A DNA stretch of 64,000 bases from Pseudomonadota bacterium (GCA_029779535.1 JAKPAG010000107.1:62001-126000), one strand, 5' to 3'. Numbered from the stretch's first letter, positions 29,770 to 38,126 are shown. Numbers and translations: made by a program. The notes: generated from the letters alone by a model not told the origin.

Positions 29770-30090
29770 ATGGTACGGATAGTGTTCCGCGACGACGCGG
29801 GCAATGCGGCCGAGATCGAGGCGCGCGCCGGGCAATCGCTGATGGGAAGCGCCAAGGCTGCCGGCATCGCCGGGATCGAGGCCGAATGCGGCGGCTCGAT
29901 GGTCTGCGCCACCTGCCAGGTCTATGTCGCGCCCGACTGGTTCGAGCGCCTGCCCCCCGCCAGCGCGATGGAAGCCGAGATGGTGGAATATACCCGCCAC
30001 CCCCGGCCCACTTCGCGCCTGTCATGCCAGATCATGGTCACGCCGCAGCTCGACGGATTGGAAGTCACCACCCCGCCCAGCCAGCGCTGA
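29770..30090 (+). CDS. [2Fe-2S] ferredoxin, adrenodoxin/putidaredoxin type
   Basis: 106 residues from ATG 29770, with AGGAG 7 bp upstream; an upstream in-frame ATG at 29743 is rejected because the fold begins at MVRIVFRD. Ligand cysteines are Cys40, Cys46 and Cys49 (C-x5-C-x2-C) and Cys86, the vertebrate-type spacing. C-terminal pattern RLSCQIMVTPQLDGLEV is typical. It would carry electrons to the P450, to the Rieske oxygenases or to both. No ferredoxin reductase is encoded in this cluster. Confidence 0.94.
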   Translation: MVRIVFRDDAGNAAEIEARAGQSLMGSAKAAGIAGIEAECGGSMVCATCQVYVAPDWFERLPPASAMEAEMVEYTRHPRPTSRLSCQIMVTPQLDGLEVTTPPSQR

Positions 30091-30094
30091 TAAA

Positions 30095-30111
30095 ATCTAT
30101 TGGCAATAGAT
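30095..30111. promoter_or_regulatory. Cluster operator, copy E (Rieske oxygenase 2 operon)
   Basis: ATCTATTGGCAATAGAT, a perfect 8-1-8 palindrome and the best of the five. TTGGCA (30100-30105) with TAGGCT 17 bp later may be the promoter, so the operator covers the -35 box. Confidence 0.78.
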
Positions 30112-30156
30112 AAACCGCCTGTTAGGCTCCCCCGCATCGGGAGAAGGATCGATTCC

Positions 30157-31344
30157 ATGAACGCAACCGCCGCCGCCAGTCCGGTCCAGCGTCCGCTGTT
30201 CCAGACCATCGACATGCTGACCGCCAGCCAGCAGCGCGCGATCCGCGCCATTGCCCCGCACGACCAGGCGCAGGTCCCCGCGATCGAGGCGCGCCGCCCG
30301 GTCTCGATGTTTACCAGTGACGCCTTCTTCCAGCTTGAGCAGGAACGCCTGTTCCGCCGCCAGGCCGTGCCGATCACCATTTCCGCCCGGATTGCCGAAC
30401 CCGGCAGCAGCGTGGCCCACGATGGCTACGGCGTGCCGCTGCTGGTCACCCGTGACAAGGACGGGGCGGCCCACGTCTTCCTCAACGCCTGCACCCACAA
30501 GGGGGCCAAGCTGCTCGACGGCTGCGAAGTGGCCAAGGGCAACCGCCTGACCTGCCCCTATCACGCCTGGACCTTCGGCACCGATGGCAAGCTGATCGGC
30601 GCGGCCCGGCCCGAAACCTTCGTCAATCTCGACAAGGGTGCGCGGGGCCTGGCCGAGCTACCCAGCCGCGAGGCGGGCGGGATCATCTGGGCCATGCTGG
30701 ACCGCCATGCCGAGCCCGATTTCAGCGGGGTGGACGAACAGCTCGCCGCCGATTTCGCCGCGTTCGAGCTGCCCGATCTGCACGTTTACGGGCACAAGCA
30801 GTTCCACCTCAATGCCAACTGGAAGCTGGTGCTCGAACCCTTCCTCGAAGGGTATCACGTCCAGCGGCTGCACGCCCGCACGGTCGGCCCGCTGTTTGCC
30901 GACGTGCCCAACGTGGTCGACACCCTCGGGCTCAACATCCGGCAGATCTCGGGCAAGATGCAGTTCACGCCCGATTGCCTCGACATTCCGGGCGAGAACA
31001 TCCACGCCTCGGTCACCCACGCCTACAACGTGTTTCCCAACTGCGTGATCGTCACCAGCCCCTATTACATCTCGGTGATGTTCCTGATGCCGACCGCGCC
31101 GGACAAGACCACGGTGGACTATTTCATGCTCACCCGCCGTCCGCCGGACAATCCGAAGGGGGCGGAACTCTACAGGAAGAGCTACGAGATGATCATCGGC
31201 GTGTTCGGCGGCGAGGATTTCTACGCGGCCGAAATCAGCCATGCCGGGCTGCGCACCGGGGCGATCGACGAGGTGGTCTATTCCGGGCTCGAAGCGACGA
31301 TCCCGCTTTACTACGACATCCTCGACGGCGTCCTGGAAAAGTGA
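30157..31344 (+). CDS. Rieske-type aromatic ring-hydroxylating oxygenase, alpha subunit (2)
   Basis: 395 residues from ATG 30157 (GAGAAGGA upstream; an in-frame ATG at 30100 lies inside the operator region and is rejected). Rieske ligands Cys112/His114 and Cys133/His136, iron ligands His234 and His239 in EPFLEGYHVQRLH. It shares long stretches with the first Rieske protein (for example VAHDGYG.PLL, LNACTHKGA and CPYHAWTFG), so the pair arose by duplication. It heads a plus-strand operon with the acyl-CoA ligase, P450, DUF35 and thiolase-like genes. The two paralogues may act on different intermediates or form a mixed trimer. Confidence 0.93.
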   Translation: MNATAAASPVQRPLFQTIDMLTASQQRAIRAIAPHDQAQVPAIEARRPVSMFTSDAFFQLEQERLFRRQAVPITISARIAEPGSSVAHDGYGVPLLVTRDKDGAAHVFLNACTHKGAKLLDGCEVAKGNRLTCPYHAWTFGTDGKLIGAARPETFVNLDKGARGLAELPSREAGGIIWAMLDRHAEPDFSGVDEQLAADFAAFELPDLHVYGHKQFHLNANWKLVLEPFLEGYHVQRLHARTVGPLFADVPNVVDTLGLNIRQISGKMQFTPDCLDIPGENIHASVTHAYNVFPNCVIVTSPYYISVMFLMPTAPDKTTVDYFMLTRRPPDNPKGAELYRKSYEMIIGVFGGEDFYAAEISHAGLRTGAIDEVVYSGLEATIPLYYDILDGVLEK

Positions 31345-31354
31345 GCGCGCGCCC

Positions 31355-32851
31355 GTGCTGACGATTCCCAGCGCCCTGCAATGGTGGGCCAAGAGCCGCC
31401 CGGATACCCCCGCGCTGGTCCTGGGGGAAGACCGGCTGACCTATGCCGAACTGACCCCCTGGGTCGACCGCGTGGCCGTCCGGCTGATCGCGCTGGGGGT
31501 GGCAACGGGCGACCGGATCAACACCTGCGCCGCCAACAGCATCGAATATGTCGTGCTGGCCTTTGCCGCGATGCGCGCCGGGGCGATCATTGCCCCGCTC
31601 AACACCCGCTTCACCGCGCACGAGCTGGCGGAAATCGTCGCCGACCATGGCTCGCGGCTGATCTTTGCCGATGCCGCCCAGGCGGAAAAGTTCGCGGACT
31701 GCGGCGTGCCCGTTCACGCAATCGACGAGGTCACGGCGCTGCGCCACTCGCGGGCAACGCACCCCGTGCGCGAGATTTCGCCCGACAACTGCGTGGTGAT
31801 CATTTCGACCAGCGGGTCGACCGCCAAGCCCAAGGGGGTGATGTTCTCGCACCGCACCATGCTGGACTATGCCATGGCGTCCGCGATGGAAGACGGCGCG
31901 ATGCGCGATGGCGGCGGGGTGATCATCGTCGCTCCGCTCGCCACTTCGGCAGGCATGGTCCAGGTGGTGCATTACACCGCGCTGGGCTGCACGCTTTACC
32001 TCGAACCGGTGTTCGTGGCCGAGCGGTTCCTGGACATCCTGACCAATGAACCGATCATCAGCTTTGCCGGGGCGCCCGCCTTTTTCGAACGGATCGCCGA
32101 ATGCCCCGGCTTTGCCGATGCCGACCTGTCGCACATCAAGGTGGTCATGGCCGGCGGCGCGCGGGTGACGCGCAAGCTGTTCGATACCTGGGCCGCCAAG
32201 GGCCTGATCATCCGCCAGACCTATGGCCAGACCGAAGCCGGGGGCAATTCCACGGTGATGCCGGCGAAGTTCGCCGGGCAGTTCCCGGAAAAGGTTGGCT
32301 GGGGCGGGATGTTCACCCATCACCGCGTGGTCGATGCCGCGGGTAACGACGTGCCGCACGGGGTGGAAGGCGAAATCCTGATCCGCGGCCCCGGCATGAT
32401 GCTGGGCTACTGGAACAACCCGCAGGCCACGGCTGAAACGATCCGCGATGGCTGGCTGCACAGCGGCGACATCGGCACGATCGACGAGCTGGGCCTGATC
32501 ACTTTCATCGACCGGCTGAAGGACATCATCGTGTCGGGCGGCCTCAACATTTCCGCTGCCGAGATCGAGCGCGCGGTGCTGGAATTTCCGGGGATCGAGG
32601 AAGTCGCGGTGATCGCCGCGCATGACGACCGCTTCCAGGAAACCCCGCTGGCGGTGATCCATGCCCGCGAGCCGGTCGATGTTGCGGCGCTGATCGCGCA
32701 CTGCAACCGCCGCCTCGCCGATTACAAGGTGCCGCGTTACGTCGCAGTGCGGGACGAGCCGTTGCCGCGCCTGGCCACGGCCAAGATCTCAAAGCCCGCG
32801 CTGCGCGAGGAATATCGCGACGCGCATCTCACCCTTCCCAAGGTTCGCTGA
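31355..32851 (+). CDS. AMP-binding acyl-CoA synthetase (ligase)
   Basis: 498 residues from GTG 31355, 10 bp after the Rieske stop; the much longer upstream frame overlaps the Rieske gene and is not used. The adenylation P-loop ISTSGSTAKPKG is near residues 150-161, the QTYGQTEAGG motif follows, and the C-terminal GWLHSGDIGTIDE and DRLKDIIVSGGLNISAAEIE hinge region is intact. It would activate a carboxylic acid to its CoA thioester with ATP for the acyl-CoA dehydrogenases. Chain-length or ring preference cannot be read from the sequence. Confidence 0.92.
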   Translation: MLTIPSALQWWAKSRPDTPALVLGEDRLTYAELTPWVDRVAVRLIALGVATGDRINTCAANSIEYVVLAFAAMRAGAIIAPLNTRFTAHELAEIVADHGSRLIFADAAQAEKFADCGVPVHAIDEVTALRHSRATHPVREISPDNCVVIISTSGSTAKPKGVMFSHRTMLDYAMASAMEDGAMRDGGGVIIVAPLATSAGMVQVVHYTALGCTLYLEPVFVAERFLDILTNEPIISFAGAPAFFERIAECPGFADADLSHIKVVMAGGARVTRKLFDTWAAKGLIIRQTYGQTEAGGNSTVMPAKFAGQFPEKVGWGGMFTHHRVVDAAGNDVPHGVEGEILIRGPGMMLGYWNNPQATAETIRDGWLHSGDIGTIDELGLITFIDRLKDIIVSGGLNISAAEIERAVLEFPGIEEVAVIAAHDDRFQETPLAVIHAREPVDVAALIAHCNRRLADYKVPRYVAVRDEPLPRLATAKISKPALREEYRDAHLTLPKVR

Positions 32852-32865
32852 GCAGAAGGACCGTC

Positions 32866-34074
32866 ATGGCCAGCCTCGCCCCTGTCATTCCCGCGCATGT
32901 CCGCCCCGAACAGGTGTTCGATTTCGACATCTATGCCGATCCGCGCATTGGCGATGATGTGCAGGGGACCTATTCCGCCGCGCTCAAGGGGGCGCCGGAC
33001 ATCTTCTGGAGCCCGCGCAACGGTGGGCACTGGGTGGTCCAGCGCCACGACCTGATTGCCGAAGTGGTCAAGAATCCGGGGGTGTTCTCGGCGCGGGAAA
33101 TGCAGATCCCGCGGGTGGAAAATCCGCCGTTCTTCATCCCGCTCAGCGTCGATCCGCCCGAAAACGTGCCCTATCGCCACGTGTTGATGCCCAAGTTCAG
33201 CCCCCGCGCGGTGGCGGAAATGGAAGGCAGGATGCGCGCGCTGGCGGCGGACATCGTCGCCAGCGTCGCGGACAAGGGGCAGTGCGATTTCGTCCACGAT
33301 GTCGCGGCGCGCTTTCCGGTTTCGGTGTTCATGGAAGTGATGGGCCTGCCGCTGGACAAGCTGCACCACTTCCGCGCTATCGCCGATACCTATTTCAAGG
33401 CCCGCACCAGCGAGGCGATCCAGGCCAGTTCGCAGCAGATCTTCGGCATCTTCAACGAGTTGATCGCCTATCGCCGCGAGACGCCGGGCGATGACCTGAT
33501 CACCCATTTCCTCACCGTCGACATGGGCGGTGGTCGCCGCCTCAGCCAGGACGAGATCCTGGCGATGTGCTTCGTGCTGTTCCTGGGCGGGATGGACACG
33601 GTGACCAATGTCACCGCTTTCACGTTCCAGCACCTTGCCGGCGATCCGGCATTGCAGGCGCGCCTGGCCGCGCAGCCAGACTTGATGCCGCGCTTTGCCG
33701 AAGAAGGGCTGCGGATGTTCGGGGTGATCGGCACGCCGCGCCTGGTGGTTCAGGATTTCGACGCGCACGGCGTCTCGTTCCGCATGGGCGAAATGGTGCT
33801 CTGTGCGCTGTGGCAAAGCGGGCGCGACCCGGCCAAGCTGGACGATCCCGACCGTTTCGACATCGACCGGGCCGAGATGCCGCACTACAATTTCAGCACC
33901 GGGCCGCACCTGTGCCTCGGCCATGCGCTCGCCCGCGCCGAAATGCGCATCCTCGCGGAAGAATGGCTCAAGCGCGTGCCCGGTTTCCGCGCCGTGCCGG
34001 GCGTGCGCCACGGCTTTCGCATCGGCACCGTGATCGCGATCGAATCCTTGCCGCTCGAATGGGACCCGGCCTGA
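32866..34074 (+). CDS. Cytochrome P450
   Basis: 402 residues, a soluble bacterial P450. The I-helix oxygen-binding segment LFLGGMDTVTN is near residues 238-248, the K-helix ExxR is EEGLR, and the haem loop FSTGPHLCLGHALAR carries the proximal ligand Cys350. It would hydroxylate a hydrophobic substrate using electrons from a ferredoxin such as the one at 29770. It is co-transcribed with the ligase (14-bp gap) and its stop overlaps the next ATG. The CYP family cannot be assigned without a search. Confidence 0.95.
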   Translation: MASLAPVIPAHVRPEQVFDFDIYADPRIGDDVQGTYSAALKGAPDIFWSPRNGGHWVVQRHDLIAEVVKNPGVFSAREMQIPRVENPPFFIPLSVDPPENVPYRHVLMPKFSPRAVAEMEGRMRALAADIVASVADKGQCDFVHDVAARFPVSVFMEVMGLPLDKLHHFRAIADTYFKARTSEAIQASSQQIFGIFNELIAYRRETPGDDLITHFLTVDMGGGRRLSQDEILAMCFVLFLGGMDTVTNVTAFTFQHLAGDPALQARLAAQPDLMPRFAEEGLRMFGVIGTPRLVVQDFDAHGVSFRMGEMVLCALWQSGRDPAKLDDPDRFDIDRAEMPHYNFSTGPHLCLGHALARAEMRILAEEWLKRVPGFRAVPGVRHGFRIGTVIAIESLPLEWDPA

Positions 34075-34496
34075 TGGTGCGCTCGACCTACGTCACCGCG
34101 ACCGGGCCGATCGGGGCGGAAGGGCCCTATTGGGACGGGCTGCTTGCGGGCAAGCTGCTCCTGCCGCGCTGCACACATTGCGGGGCCTGGCACTGGCCGG
34201 CGGTGTGGCGCTGCGGCGCGTGCGGTTCGTGGGACCAGGAATGGCTGGAACGCGAGCTTGCCGGCGAGGTGTTCAGCTACACCCGCACGCACCACCGCTT
34301 TGGCGGGCTTGAACACTTCGCGCTGCCGTTCAGCACCGCCTTGGTCACTTTGAACGGCCTCTCGGTGCGTTTGATCGGCGTGGTCGAAGGCGATGAAACC
34401 GACCTCAGGATCGGTGCGCCGGTGACCGGGCGGATTGACCATACCATGTTCGGAGCGGCGCGGATTCCCGCCATTCGCTGGAGGCTTGGCGCATGA
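34074..34496 (+). CDS. DUF35 Zn-ribbon/OB-fold protein
   Basis: 140 residues from ATG 34074, overlapping the P450 stop by one base (TGATG). The rubredoxin-like zinc ribbon has Cys33, Cys36, Cys47 and Cys50 (RCTHC..RCGAC), followed by an OB-fold with the GEVFSYTRTHH motif. DUF35 proteins bind thiolase-like partners; in actinobacterial steroid catabolism a DUF35 domain together with Ltp2 forms the retro-aldolase that removes the propionyl side chain. The next gene is a thiolase-like protein with an ATGA overlap, so a complex between the two is very likely. Confidence 0.88.
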   Translation: MVRSTYVTATGPIGAEGPYWDGLLAGKLLLPRCTHCGAWHWPAVWRCGACGSWDQEWLERELAGEVFSYTRTHHRFGGLEHFALPFSTALVTLNGLSVRLIGVVEGDETDLRIGAPVTGRIDHTMFGAARIPAIRWRLGA

Positions 34497-35659
34497 TCGA
34501 CCCGCGCGGAAAAGTTGCCGTGGCCGGTATCGGCTACCGCCAGTACAAGCGCGGCAGCGCCCCCTTGCCGGAACGCGGCGTTCTCGTCCAAACCATTGTA
34601 GATGCTTGCGAAGATGCCGGTTTCGACCCCGCGCTGATCGACGGTTTCGTCTCCTACGGCGATGACAAGAACGAACCCGTCCGCCTCATGCCCGACCTCG
34701 GCACCAGGGAACTCAACTGGTCCGCCCAGGTCTGGGGCGGCGGCGGCGGCGGGGTGGCCGGGGCCTTCGGCCTCGCCTCTGCCGCGATCCTTACCGGCCA
34801 GGCCCGCGCCGTCGTGGTGTTCCGCGCCCTGGTCGAAGGCAGCAGCGGCCGCCTTTCCGCCGCGGTCATGGCCCACCACCTCAACGACCACATGGTCTCC
34901 GCCGGGATGGTCGCACCCGCGCAAATCTGCGCGATGCGCGCCCAGCGCCTGTTCGAATACCATGGGGTTCCGCAATCGGTCTGCGAGGAACTGATCCGCG
35001 CCAACTACTACCACGGCAGCCGCAACCCAGAGGCGATCGCCTATGACAAGCCGTTCGATATCGCGGAAGCGCGCACCTCGCGCTGGATCGCCGAACCCTT
35101 CCGCTTGTTCGATTGCAGCCGCGAAAACGACGGCGCCGGGGCGCTGCTGCTCGTCTCGTCCGAACTGGCCAAGGACCTGCGCAAACCGCCGGTCAAGCTG
35201 CTATCCGTGGCTCAAGGCACGCAGAAAGGCTGGGGCGACCTGCTCGAAAACGACGATGCGGACCTCTATCCGACCGCCGGTTTCGGCGCGATCCGCGAGC
35301 GGCTCTACGGTCAGGCGGGCCTGACTCCGCAGGACATCGACGTGGTCCAGCTCTACGAGAATTTCAGCGCCCAGGGCGTAGCCTCGCTGATCGACCACGG
35401 CTTCTGCACTTACGAGAACGTCGCCGAAGTGATCCGCTTCGACAACCTGGTCGCGCCGGGCGGCAAGCTGCCGGTCAACACCTCGGGCGGCAACTTTGCG
35501 CACGGCTTCGTCCACGGGATCGGCTGCGCGGTCGAGGCGGTACGGGTGCTGCGTGGGGAATCGGCCAATCCGGTTCCCGATGCGCGGACCTGCCTGCTGG
35601 CCGGCGGCCCCGGCGCGCCGACGATCAGTTCAGCGATCTTCGGTGCCGGTGACTTCTAG
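34493..35659 (+). CDS. Thiolase-like/lipid-transfer protein (probable DUF35-dependent aldolase)
   Basis: 388 residues of the thiolase superfamily, non-decarboxylating SCP-x/Ltp branch. The classical nucleophilic Cys near residue 90 is absent: that region is GGGGGGVAGAFGLASA. The C-terminal NTSGGNFAHGFVHGIG block with His337 and the DVVQLYENFSAQG motif with Tyr288 are conserved. Missing Cys and conserved Tyr resemble Ltp2-type retro-aldolases rather than thiolases. It would cleave a beta-hydroxyacyl-CoA. The start overlaps the DUF35 stop, and it is the last gene of the operon. The assigned reaction is an inference from family and partner. Confidence 0.8.
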   Translation: MIDPRGKVAVAGIGYRQYKRGSAPLPERGVLVQTIVDACEDAGFDPALIDGFVSYGDDKNEPVRLMPDLGTRELNWSAQVWGGGGGGVAGAFGLASAAILTGQARAVVVFRALVEGSSGRLSAAVMAHHLNDHMVSAGMVAPAQICAMRAQRLFEYHGVPQSVCEELIRANYYHGSRNPEAIAYDKPFDIAEARTSRWIAEPFRLFDCSRENDGAGALLLVSSELAKDLRKPPVKLLSVAQGTQKGWGDLLENDDADLYPTAGFGAIRERLYGQAGLTPQDIDVVQLYENFSAQGVASLIDHGFCTYENVAEVIRFDNLVAPGGKLPVNTSGGNFAHGFVHGIGCAVEAVRVLRGESANPVPDARTCLLAGGPGAPTISSAIFGAGDF

Positions 35660-35747
35660 CGATCCCGCTGGATCCAGCCTGCCCATGCGCCCTGTTCGCC
35701 TGACGAGCAGGGGGTGGGGTAACGCGATGCACGATCGCTCAAAAACG

Positions 35748-35823
35748 TGGTGAGCCCTGCTGGGTTCGAACCAGCGACCTACTGATTAAAAGTCAGTTGC
35801 TCTACCGACTGAGCTAAGGGCCC
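35748..35823 (-). tRNA. tRNA-Lys (anticodon UUU)
   Basis: 76 nt including an encoded 3' CCA. Acceptor stem GGGCCCU pairs with AGGGCUC, the anticodon loop is CUUUUAA with anticodon UUU, and GGUUCGAACC forms the T-loop. Five T follow the CCA on the minus strand (CGTTTTTGAGCG). Confidence 0.97.
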
Positions 35824-35896
35824 TGACCATGGCTGCGCGCTTAGGGGGCGCGGGCGGCGGGGTCAAGCATCGGTGTCAGGGTGTGCGCTACGGTGG

Positions 35897-36394
35897 TCAA
35901 TCCACTGGCAGGCGCCTTGGCATGGTCAGCCGGGCCGCCAACTGGCGCAGGGTGAGATTGCTGACCGGGTCGCGCCACTGACCGGCGATGGGCAGGGCGG
36001 GGCCGAGGACGAACGAGCGCTCGCGGAACAGGGCATGGGGCACGGTCAACCCGGGCGAAGACCAGCATCCGCCGCTCCACAGCACGATGTCGAGATCGAG
36101 CACCCGACTCGACCAGCGCTGGCCCGATGCGGTGCGTCCGAACGCACGCTCGATGCGCTTGAGCGCGGCGAGCAGCTCGGGCGGGGACAGCGTGGTTTCG
36201 ACCGTCACCGCGCTGTTGGCATAGCGCCGCAGCGAGGGACCGATCGGATCGCTGCGGATCACCGGCCCGCGCGCGCGCACCGTAATGCCTGCCTTATCGA
36301 GTGCGGCCAGGGCAGCCGCCAGCACCCGTTCGGGCGGCCCCTGGCGATGGTGCCGCCGGTTCGAGCCAAGGGCGATCAGGTAGCGCTCGCCCAT
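35897..36394 (-). CDS. folK: 6-hydroxymethyl-7,8-dihydropterin pyrophosphokinase
   Basis: 165 residues starting MGERYLIALGSNRR, the conserved HPPK N-terminus. It has the substrate-binding SDPIG...RYANSAVTV segment, and RWSSRVLDLDIVLW carries the two Mg-binding Asp residues, followed by VPHALFRERSFVLGPAL. It adds pyrophosphate to 6-hydroxymethyl-dihydropterin in folate synthesis. The gene lies 9 bp after the N-carbamoylputrescine amidase stop on the same strand. Confidence 0.93.
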   Translation of the reverse strand: MGERYLIALGSNRRHHRQGPPERVLAAALAALDKAGITVRARGPVIRSDPIGPSLRRYANSAVTVETTLSPPELLAALKRIERAFGRTASGQRWSSRVLDLDIVLWSGGCWSSPGLTVPHALFRERSFVLGPALPIAGQWRDPVSNLTLRQLAARLTMPRRLPVD

Positions 36395-36403
36395 CGGGGA
36401 CGC

Positions 36404-37255
36404 TCAGATGTCCTGGGCAATGCGGGTGTAAAGCTGCGGGCGGCGGTCGCGGAAGAAGCCCATCCCGGCGCGGTGGGTGGCGGCCTGGGCAAGGTCGAGC
36501 GTGTGGACCAGCACCCCGGTTTCGGCAGCGCCGAATTCGGCCACCAGATCGCCCCATTCGTCGCAGATGAACGAGTGGCCGTAGAAGCGCTGGCCGTCTT
36601 CGGTGCCGATGCGGTTGGCGGCGATTACCGGCATGCAGTTCGACACGGCATGGCCCTGCATCGCACGGCGCCACATCCGGCTGGTGTCGAGATCGGCGTC
36701 ATAGGGTTCGCTGCCGATCGCAGTGGGATAGAGCAGCAGTTCGGCGCCGAGCAGCGCCAGCACCCGCGCGCATTCGGGGTACCACTGGTCCCAGCAGATG
36801 CCCACGCCCAGCTTGTGCCCGAAGGCGTCCCACACCTTGAACCCGTCGTTGCCAGGGCGGAAATAGTACTTTTCCTCATACCCCGGGCCATCGGGAATGT
36901 GGCTTTTGCGGTAGGTGCCCTGGATCTGCCCGTCGGGATCGATCCAGGCCAGCGTGTTGTAATAATGATGCCCGTCGCGCTCGAAGAAGCTGGTCGGGAT
37001 CGCGACCTTCAGCTTGGCGGCCAGCGCCTGCATCGCCCGGACCGAGGGATGGTCCTGCGTCGGGCGGGCCAGCGCGAACAGCGCCTCGTCCTCGACCTTG
37101 CAGAAATAGGGGCCAGAGAACAGCTCGGGCGGCAGGATCACCTGCGCGCCCCGGGCCGCAGCCTCCTCGATCAGCATCGAGACGGCGACGATGTTCTCCG
37201 CCTCGTCTTGCGATCCGAGCGGCAGTTGCAGGGCGGCGACGGTGAGCTTGGTCAT
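36404..37255 (-). CDS. aguB: N-carbamoylputrescine amidase (nitrilase superfamily)
   Basis: 283 residues. The nitrilase-superfamily catalytic triad is visible: Glu in ILPPELFSGPYF (about residue 44), Lys in YRKSHIPDGPGY, and Cys in GVGICWDQWYPE. The SHIPDGPGYEEKYYFRPG and DQWYPE blocks are specific to N-carbamoylputrescine amidases, which release CO2 and NH3 to make putrescine from the arginine-agmatine route. No agmatine deiminase gene is adjacent. The gene is upstream of folK in a likely operon. Confidence 0.92.
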   Translation of the reverse strand: MTKLTVAALQLPLGSQDEAENIVAVSMLIEEAAARGAQVILPPELFSGPYFCKVEDEALFALARPTQDHPSVRAMQALAAKLKVAIPTSFFERDGHHYYNTLAWIDPDGQIQGTYRKSHIPDGPGYEEKYYFRPGNDGFKVWDAFGHKLGVGICWDQWYPECARVLALLGAELLLYPTAIGSEPYDADLDTSRMWRRAMQGHAVSNCMPVIAANRIGTEDGQRFYGHSFICDEWGDLVAEFGAAETGVLVHTLDLAQAATHRAGMGFFRDRRPQLYTRIAQDI

Positions 37256-37268
37256 CCCCCGCCCATTA

Positions 37269-38126
37269 TCAGGCGCGCTTGCGGAACAAAAGCGTCATCC
37301 GGTCGGATTCGCCGATCGCCTGAAGCCGCGCCTTGGCGGCATCGTCCTTCGCCCCGCGCAGCGACGGCGGCAGGCTCCAGACGCCATCGGCGTGGTTGGC
37401 CGGGTCCTTGCGGTTGGCATTGGCCTCGCTCTTGCCGACGAAGGTGAAGCCGTGAACCTCCATGAACTTGATCACGTCCGCTTCGCGCAGGTAGCCGTTG
37501 GCGCCATTGGTATAGCCATAGGGCGCGTCGGGGCGGGCGCGGTGCTGTTCGATCCCGATCATCCCATCGGGCTTGAGCAGTTCGCGCAGCGCCTTGATCT
37601 CGCGGTCGGCGATGTTCATGCGCATCATGTTGTGCATCGCCCGCATCACCAGGATGCGGTCGAACGTGCCCTTTTCCGCCGCAGGCACCGCATCGAGCGT
37701 ATGGGCGGCAAAGCGATCTGCCGGCAGGCCCGACCAGGTGGCGACATCAGCCGGATACTTGGCCGCGCCATCGCGGATGTTCTGCTGCGCCTTTTCATTG
37801 AACGCGCCCGAAGTGGGATCATAGTAGAGCCCGACCAGCTTGCCGCGTTCACCCAGGTACAGCCCCAGCAGGCGCGAATACCACCCGCCGCCGGGGGCAT
37901 ATTCGCCCACCTTCATGTCAGGAGCGACGCCGAAGAAGGCCAGCGTTTCGGCCGGGCGGCGATACTGGTCGCGGGGGCGGTCGCTCTCGCGCAGGGGATG
38001 GGCGACGGCCTTGGCCAGGGCGGCGCGGGTTTCGGCGGTGACGGCCACGGGGGCCTTGCCGGCCGCGGAGAGCGGCGCGGCGGACAGGGCCAGCGCGCTG
38101 GCCGCAAGGGCGATGACGAGACGCAT
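37269..38126 (-). CDS. Predicted periplasmic SAM-methyltransferase-like protein (COG4798 type)
   Basis: 285 residues from ATG 38126 (GGGAGAA upstream; a longer frame to 38192 is rejected because it precedes the signal peptide MRLVIALAASALALSAAPLSAA). It has a degenerate methyltransferase fold: VGEYAPGGGWYSRLLGLYLG as motif I, LPADRF and DRILVMRAMHNMMRM. Homologues are annotated as predicted methyltransferases, but the exported location makes SAM-dependent catalysis uncertain. It is 13 bp from the amidase start. Confidence 0.78.
   Translation of the reverse strand: MRLVIALAASALALSAAPLSAAGKAPVAVTAETRAALAKAVAHPLRESDRPRDQYRRPAETLAFFGVAPDMKVGEYAPGGGWYSRLLGLYLGERGKLVGLYYDPTSGAFNEKAQQNIRDGAAKYPADVATWSGLPADRFAAHTLDAVPAAEKGTFDRILVMRAMHNMMRMNIADREIKALRELLKPDGMIGIEQHRARPDAPYGYTNGANGYLREADVIKFMEVHGFTFVGKSEANANRKDPANHADGVWSLPPSLRGAKDDAAKARLQAIGESDRMTLLFRKRA

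Noticed and set aside
31241..31354. N-terminal extension of the acyl-CoA ligase into the Rieske gene
   Set aside because: The extra 38 residues are an alternative reading of the Rieske C-terminus; the adenylation domain begins at GTG 31355.
20745..35659. Idea that the catabolic cluster is itself a mobile island
   Set aside because: No integrase, transposase, direct repeats or drop in GC are visible at its edges. tRNA-Lys at the right end is suggestive, but no partial tRNA copy is seen near 20.5 kb.
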